16,289 bases of DNA from contig JBOHUC010000069.1 in NCBI GenBank assembly GCA_050733935.1, positions 1 to 16,289 on the forward strand, in the 5' to 3' direction. The position numbers and the translations under genes were made by a program. The notes under the pieces were generated by a model, which was given only the letters and a program-made list of their open reading frames with translations, searched no databases and had not been told where the DNA came from. Of this stretch, positions 14,035-16,289 are shown in pieces (positions within the stretch are counted from its first letter, which is position 1; every line of letters begins with the position of its first letter). The DNA comes from JBOHUC01 sp050733935. GTDB taxonomy: Bacteria; Eisenbacteria; RBG-16-71-46; DASYSL01.

Positions 14035-15012
14035 CTATGGACGCACGGCGAGCGCTTCCTCCGGTCCGCGGATGCCCGCGACCAATGAGGGCGGCGTCGT
14101 GCGGCGCAGCAGGTGAAGTGCGCGGGGTCGCACGAGCCCTGAGCTCGCGGAGAGCGCCGGGCGCGCGAGCGAATCGGGCAAGCCGAGCGCCTCCAGCACG
14201 AGCCTTCCAAAATCGTAGCGGGTGATCGCGGTCGGTCCGACGAGGTGCACCGTGCGCACCTCCGGGAGACCCGGGGGCCCGGCGGCCAGCCGGAACGCGA
14301 GATCGAGCAGCGCGCGCGCGACATCACCGACCTCGCCCGGACATCGGACCTCGTCCGTGAACAACGGATACGCACCGCCCGCACCGCCCGCACCGCCCGC
14401 ACCGCCCGCACCGCCCGCACCGTCTGCAGCGCCCCGAGCCCCTTCGAGCCATGCCGCGAGCGATCGATCCGGCGGATCGAGACGATAGAGGAGCGACAGG
14501 CGCGCGACCGACGCTCCGTCGTGTGCGGCCCGCACGCGGACCTCCGCCTCCGCCTTCGCGCGACCGTAATCCGTGATCGGGGAGAGCGGCGCGTCTTCGT
14601 CGAACGGACCGCTCTCTCCGTCGAACACCATGTCGCTCGAAACGTGGACGAGCGCCGCTCCCGCGTTGCGCGCCGCGCGCGCGACCTCCTCCGACCCGCG
14701 GACGATCACCGGATCGAGCTGCTCGGGCGCGATCGCGACCGCCGTATGCACGATCACGCTCGGACGTGCGCGCTCGATCACCTGCGCGGCGGCTCCCGGC
14801 GTCGCGAGATCGAGCTCGAACCAGCGAACGCCCGTGAGAGCGGGGGCCGCACTCGCATGCCGGGTCGCGACGACGTCCCATGCGCGCCCGACCGCCTCCT
14901 TGACGACCGTCGCGCCGAGGAGGCCCGTCCCACCTGTAATGAGGAGCTTTGGGGATCCCTGACGCTGTCCCTGTGCCTGTCGCTGCCCGCGTGGCACATC
15001 CGAGTCCCTCAT
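14035..15012 (-). CDS. SDR-family sugar-nucleotide reductase (dTDP-4-dehydrorhamnose reductase-like)
   Basis: This 325-residue protein has an extended-SDR Rossmann fold. The nucleotide-binding motif LLITGGTGLLG is at 23-33. The active-site region VHVSSDMVFDG (122-132) supplies Ser125/Ser126, and YGRAK supplies Tyr149 and Lys153 of the YxxxK pair. These sequences match the RmlD branch (STDyVFDG, YGrtK), which reduces dTDP-4-keto-rhamnose, but related proteins have other substrates and no other rml genes are here. The C-terminal part (HLVGPTAITRYDFGRLVLEALG) is the substrate lobe. A Gly-Ala repeat (about 198-214) is inserted before it. ATG 15012 has no ribosome site, but a promoter 8 bases upstream suggests a leaderless mRNA; an in-frame GTG at 14997 is an alternative start. 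The first 20 residues are Gln/Arg/Gly-rich and precede the fold. Confidence 0.8.
   Translation of the reverse strand: MRDSDVPRGQRQAQGQRQGSPKLLITGGTGLLGATVVKEAVGRAWDVVATRHASAAPALTGVRWFELDLATPGAAAQVIERARPSVIVHTAVAIAPEQLDPVIVRGSEEVARAARNAGAALVHVSSDMVFDGESGPFDEDAPLSPITDYGRAKAEAEVRVRAAHDGASVARLSLLYRLDPPDRSLAAWLEGARGAADGAGGAGGAGGAGGAGGAYPLFTDEVRCPGEVGDVARALLDLAFRLAAGPPGLPEVRTVHLVGPTAITRYDFGRLVLEALGLPDSLARPALSASSGLVRPRALHLLRRTTPPSLVAGIRGPEEALAVRP
14372..14425. repeat. 9-base tandem repeat in the SDR gene
   Basis: Five perfect copies of GCACCGCCC (14372-14416) and a sixth diverged copy (14417-14425) lie in frame. On the minus strand they encode an (Ala-Gly-Gly)n stretch. Because the unit is a multiple of three, copy-number change would lengthen or shorten the loop without a frameshift. 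Confidence 0.9.
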
Positions 15013-15020
15013 AGACGGCG

Positions 15021-15049
15021 AGTGTCGGCGCGGGGGGCCCTCCGGTCAA
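15021..15049 (-). promoter_or_regulatory. Promoter of the SDR gene (leaderless arrangement)
   Basis: On the minus strand TTGACC (15049-15044) is followed by a 17-base spacer and GACACT (15026-15021). The -10 box ends 8 bases before ATG 15012, so transcription should begin at or next to the start codon, agreeing with the absence of a ribosome site. Confidence 0.45.
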
Positions 15050-15086
15050 GCACAGCGGGTCGTGCAACTTGAAGAATCGCCGCTCC

Positions 15087-15115
15087 TTGACAGCGTTCCT
15101 TCACGCGGGCACACT
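15087..15115 (+). promoter_or_regulatory. Promoter of rsmD-coaD (leaderless arrangement)
   Basis: TTGACA (15087-15092), a 17-base spacer and CACACT (15110-15115) are followed 7 bases later by the GTG at 15123. The -35 box is perfect, and the -10 box shares ACACT with the divergent promoter. Transcription would start at about the start codon. Confidence 0.5.
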
Positions 15116-15122
15116 GCGCCGC

Positions 15123-15692
15123 GTGCGCATCATCGCGGGTGCGTTCCGGGGCCGCTCGCTTCAGGCGCCACGGGGCCGCGCCACCCGTCCGACGTCGGAT
15201 CGGGTGCGCGAGGCGTTGTTCTCGATCCTGGGCGACGTCGAGGGCCTCGACGTGCTCGACCTGTTCGCGGGCTCCGGCGCGCTCGGGCTCGAAGCGCTTT
15301 CGCGCGGTGCTCGCAGCGCGGTCCTGGTGGACGAGGCGCGCGCGGCGGTCGCAGCGCTCAAAGCGAACGTCGCAGACCTCGGCGTCGGCGAGACGGCGCG
15401 GATCGTGCCCGACGACGCACGCAGCGCGCTCAAACGGCTCGCGCGCGAGAAGTCCCGCTTCGAGCTCGTGTTCCTCGATCCGCCTTACGTGCAGGGCGGA
15501 GCGCCCGACCTGCTCGCGCTGCTCGCATCCTCCGGGCTGCTCACGCCCGGCGCCTGGGTCGTGCTCGAACACGCGGCCCGGGATGCGGCGCCAGAGGCCG
15601 CAGCGCTTCCGGAAAACCTCGAAGCCCGGTTCACACGGACGTACGGCGACACGGCGCTCACGTTCTATCGCGCCAGGACGGAGGCGAGATGA
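15123..15692 (+). CDS. rsmD: 16S rRNA (guanine(966)-N2)-methyltransferase RsmD
   Basis: This 189-residue SAM-dependent methyltransferase modifies G966 of 16S rRNA (E. coli numbering). It begins VRIIAGAFRGRSLQAPRG, the canonical RsmD start, followed by TRPTSDRVREALFSIL (motif X), the SAM loop LDLFAGSGALGLEALSRGA (about 45-63) and the catalytic DPPY motif in FLDPPYVQGG. Length is normal (about 185-200). GTG 15123 is chosen because it gives the family N-terminus and lies just after a promoter; a TTG at 15069 would add 18 residues and is upstream of that promoter. No ribosome site is visible, consistent with leaderless translation. The stop overlaps coaD (ATGA). An rsmD-coaD pair is a common arrangement. 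Confidence 0.92.
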   Translation: MRIIAGAFRGRSLQAPRGRATRPTSDRVREALFSILGDVEGLDVLDLFAGSGALGLEALSRGARSAVLVDEARAAVAALKANVADLGVGETARIVPDDARSALKRLAREKSRFELVFLDPPYVQGGAPDLLALLASSGLLTPGAWVVLEHAARDAAPEAAALPENLEARFTRTYGDTALTFYRARTEAR

Positions 15693-16210
15693 CCGATTCC
15701 CCGGCCCGGACCGCGCTCTTCCCCGGCACGTTCGATCCGTTCACCAACGGACACCTCGATCTCGCGCAGCGCGCCGCGCGACTCTTCCCGCGGGTCGTGC
15801 TTGCGATCGCCGAATCGCCCCGCAAGGGGACGCTCTTTTCGGTCGAGGAACGGGTCGCGCTCGCGCGCGAAGCGCTCGCCTCGCTCAAGAACGTCGAGGT
15901 CGTCTCGTTCGACGGACTGGTCGTCGACTGCGCGCGGAAGGTCGGCGCGCAGGTCATGTGCCGCGGCATCCGCGCGGTCTCCGACTTCGAGTTCGAGTTC
16001 CAGATGGCGCTCATGAATCGCCGGCTCTCCCCTGACCTCGAAGTCGTGTTCCTGATGCCGAGCGCACGCTACACGTTCCTGAACGCATCCCTCGTGAAGG
16101 AGATCGCGCGGCTCGGAGGCGAGATCACGGGCCTCCTGCCACCGAACGTCGAGGCGCGGCTCATCGAGCGCTTCAAGGACGAGCGCGCGCAGCATCGCTC
16201 GGGTGGCTGA
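15689..16210 (+). CDS. coaD: Phosphopantetheine adenylyltransferase CoaD
   Basis: This 173-residue cytoplasmic enzyme of coenzyme A synthesis transfers AMP from ATP to 4'-phosphopantetheine, giving dephospho-CoA. The nucleotidyltransferase motif GTFDPFTNGHLD (14-25 region) contains the T/HxGH signature, here TNGH. VMCRGIRAVSDFEFEFQMALMNR is the conserved central segment, with Arg in the RGIR motif. FLMPSARYTFLNASLVKEIARLGG matches the C-terminal substrate/ATP motif (usually ISSSLVKE). Length is slightly above the usual 160. ATG 15689 has GGAGG at 15680-15684 and overlaps the rsmD stop by 4 bases. All recognisable active-site residues are present. Confidence 0.96.
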   Translation: MTDSPARTALFPGTFDPFTNGHLDLAQRAARLFPRVVLAIAESPRKGTLFSVEERVALAREALASLKNVEVVSFDGLVVDCARKVGAQVMCRGIRAVSDFEFEFQMALMNRRLSPDLEVVFLMPSARYTFLNASLVKEIARLGGEITGLLPPNVEARLIERFKDERAQHRSGG

Positions 16211-16229
16211 CGCGTGGGAGCCGCCTGAC

Positions 16230-16289
16230 ATGGGACTCCTCGACACGCTCGCACGCCGCGCGGCGCTCTCGCCCGGACGGCTCGTGCTG
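16230..16289 (+). CDS. 5' end of a gene downstream of coaD (partial, unidentified)
   Basis: The frame is open from ATG 16230 to the window edge (20 codons, MGLLDTLARRAALSPGRLVL). GGGAG at 16216-16220 is 9 bases before the ATG, and coaD ends 19 bases upstream, so it probably continues the rsmD-coaD operon. Codon use is GC-rich like its neighbours. Twenty residues are too few to identify a family. Confidence 0.55.
   Translation, partial: MGLLDTLARRAALSPGRLVL

Noticed and set aside
15069..15122. TTG at 15069 as the rsmD start
   Set aside because: It lies upstream of a good promoter, has no ribosome site, and would add 18 residues not typical of the family.

Overview
The window is GC-rich DNA from a diderm (Gram-negative-type) bacterium. 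G/C dominates third codon positions, genes are packed with 4-base start/stop overlaps, and the region encodes an outer-membrane secretin (PilQ) and a LolA lipoprotein carrier. The pilus gene order (pilin, ABC exporter, TPR protein, prepilin peptidase, pilM-N-O-P-Q) resembles the Myxococcus xanthus pil cluster. A DUF222-like HNH protein with short internal repeats is a gene type I associate with Myxococcota and candidate phyla such as Eisenbacteria. I cannot place the organism more precisely from sequence alone.

Bases 1-9980 are a type IV pilus locus. After the tail of an upstream gene and a strong hairpin comes a pilin gene (120-548). A tightly coupled four-gene unit follows: ABC ATPase, ABC-2 permease, membrane-anchored TPR protein and PilD peptidase (659-4201). 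A 248-base gap holds an inverted repeat, a sigma-54-like promoter and leader hairpins. Then comes the five-gene pilMNOPQ alignment-complex and secretin operon (4450-9925), ended by a UUCG-tetraloop hairpin. PilD would process the pilin, PilM/N/O/P would form the inner-membrane and periplasmic scaffold, and PilQ would be the outer-membrane pore. The most unusual gene is pilP: about 600 residues instead of the usual 170-200, with a roughly 450-residue Thr/Lys then Ala/Gly low-complexity stretch before a normal C-terminal PilP domain.

Bases 10042-11322 (minus strand) encode an HNH nuclease-domain protein. Its gene contains four 24-base units, each an almost perfect palindrome, that encode an ELxPExVx octapeptide repeat. 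About 470 bases of mostly non-coding DNA follow.

Bases 11719-14008 are a three-gene unit: a LolB/DUF4292-like exported protein, LolA, and a HAD-family pyrimidine 5'-nucleotidase-like phosphatase. A convergent minus-strand gene (14035-15012) encodes a dTDP-4-dehydrorhamnose-reductase-like SDR protein carrying a 9-base in-frame tandem repeat. Divergent from it are rsmD and coaD, followed by a gene cut off at the window edge. The two divergent promoters have matching -35/-10 boxes placed so that both transcripts would be leaderless.

No tRNA, rRNA, CRISPR array, insertion sequence or obvious pseudogene was seen. No new defence-type system was recognised. The most notable candidates are the expanded PilP paired with a short PilQ, the repeated GTGCAyATTGCAC palindromes in the pil locus, the palindromic coding repeats in the HNH gene, and the paired leaderless promoters.
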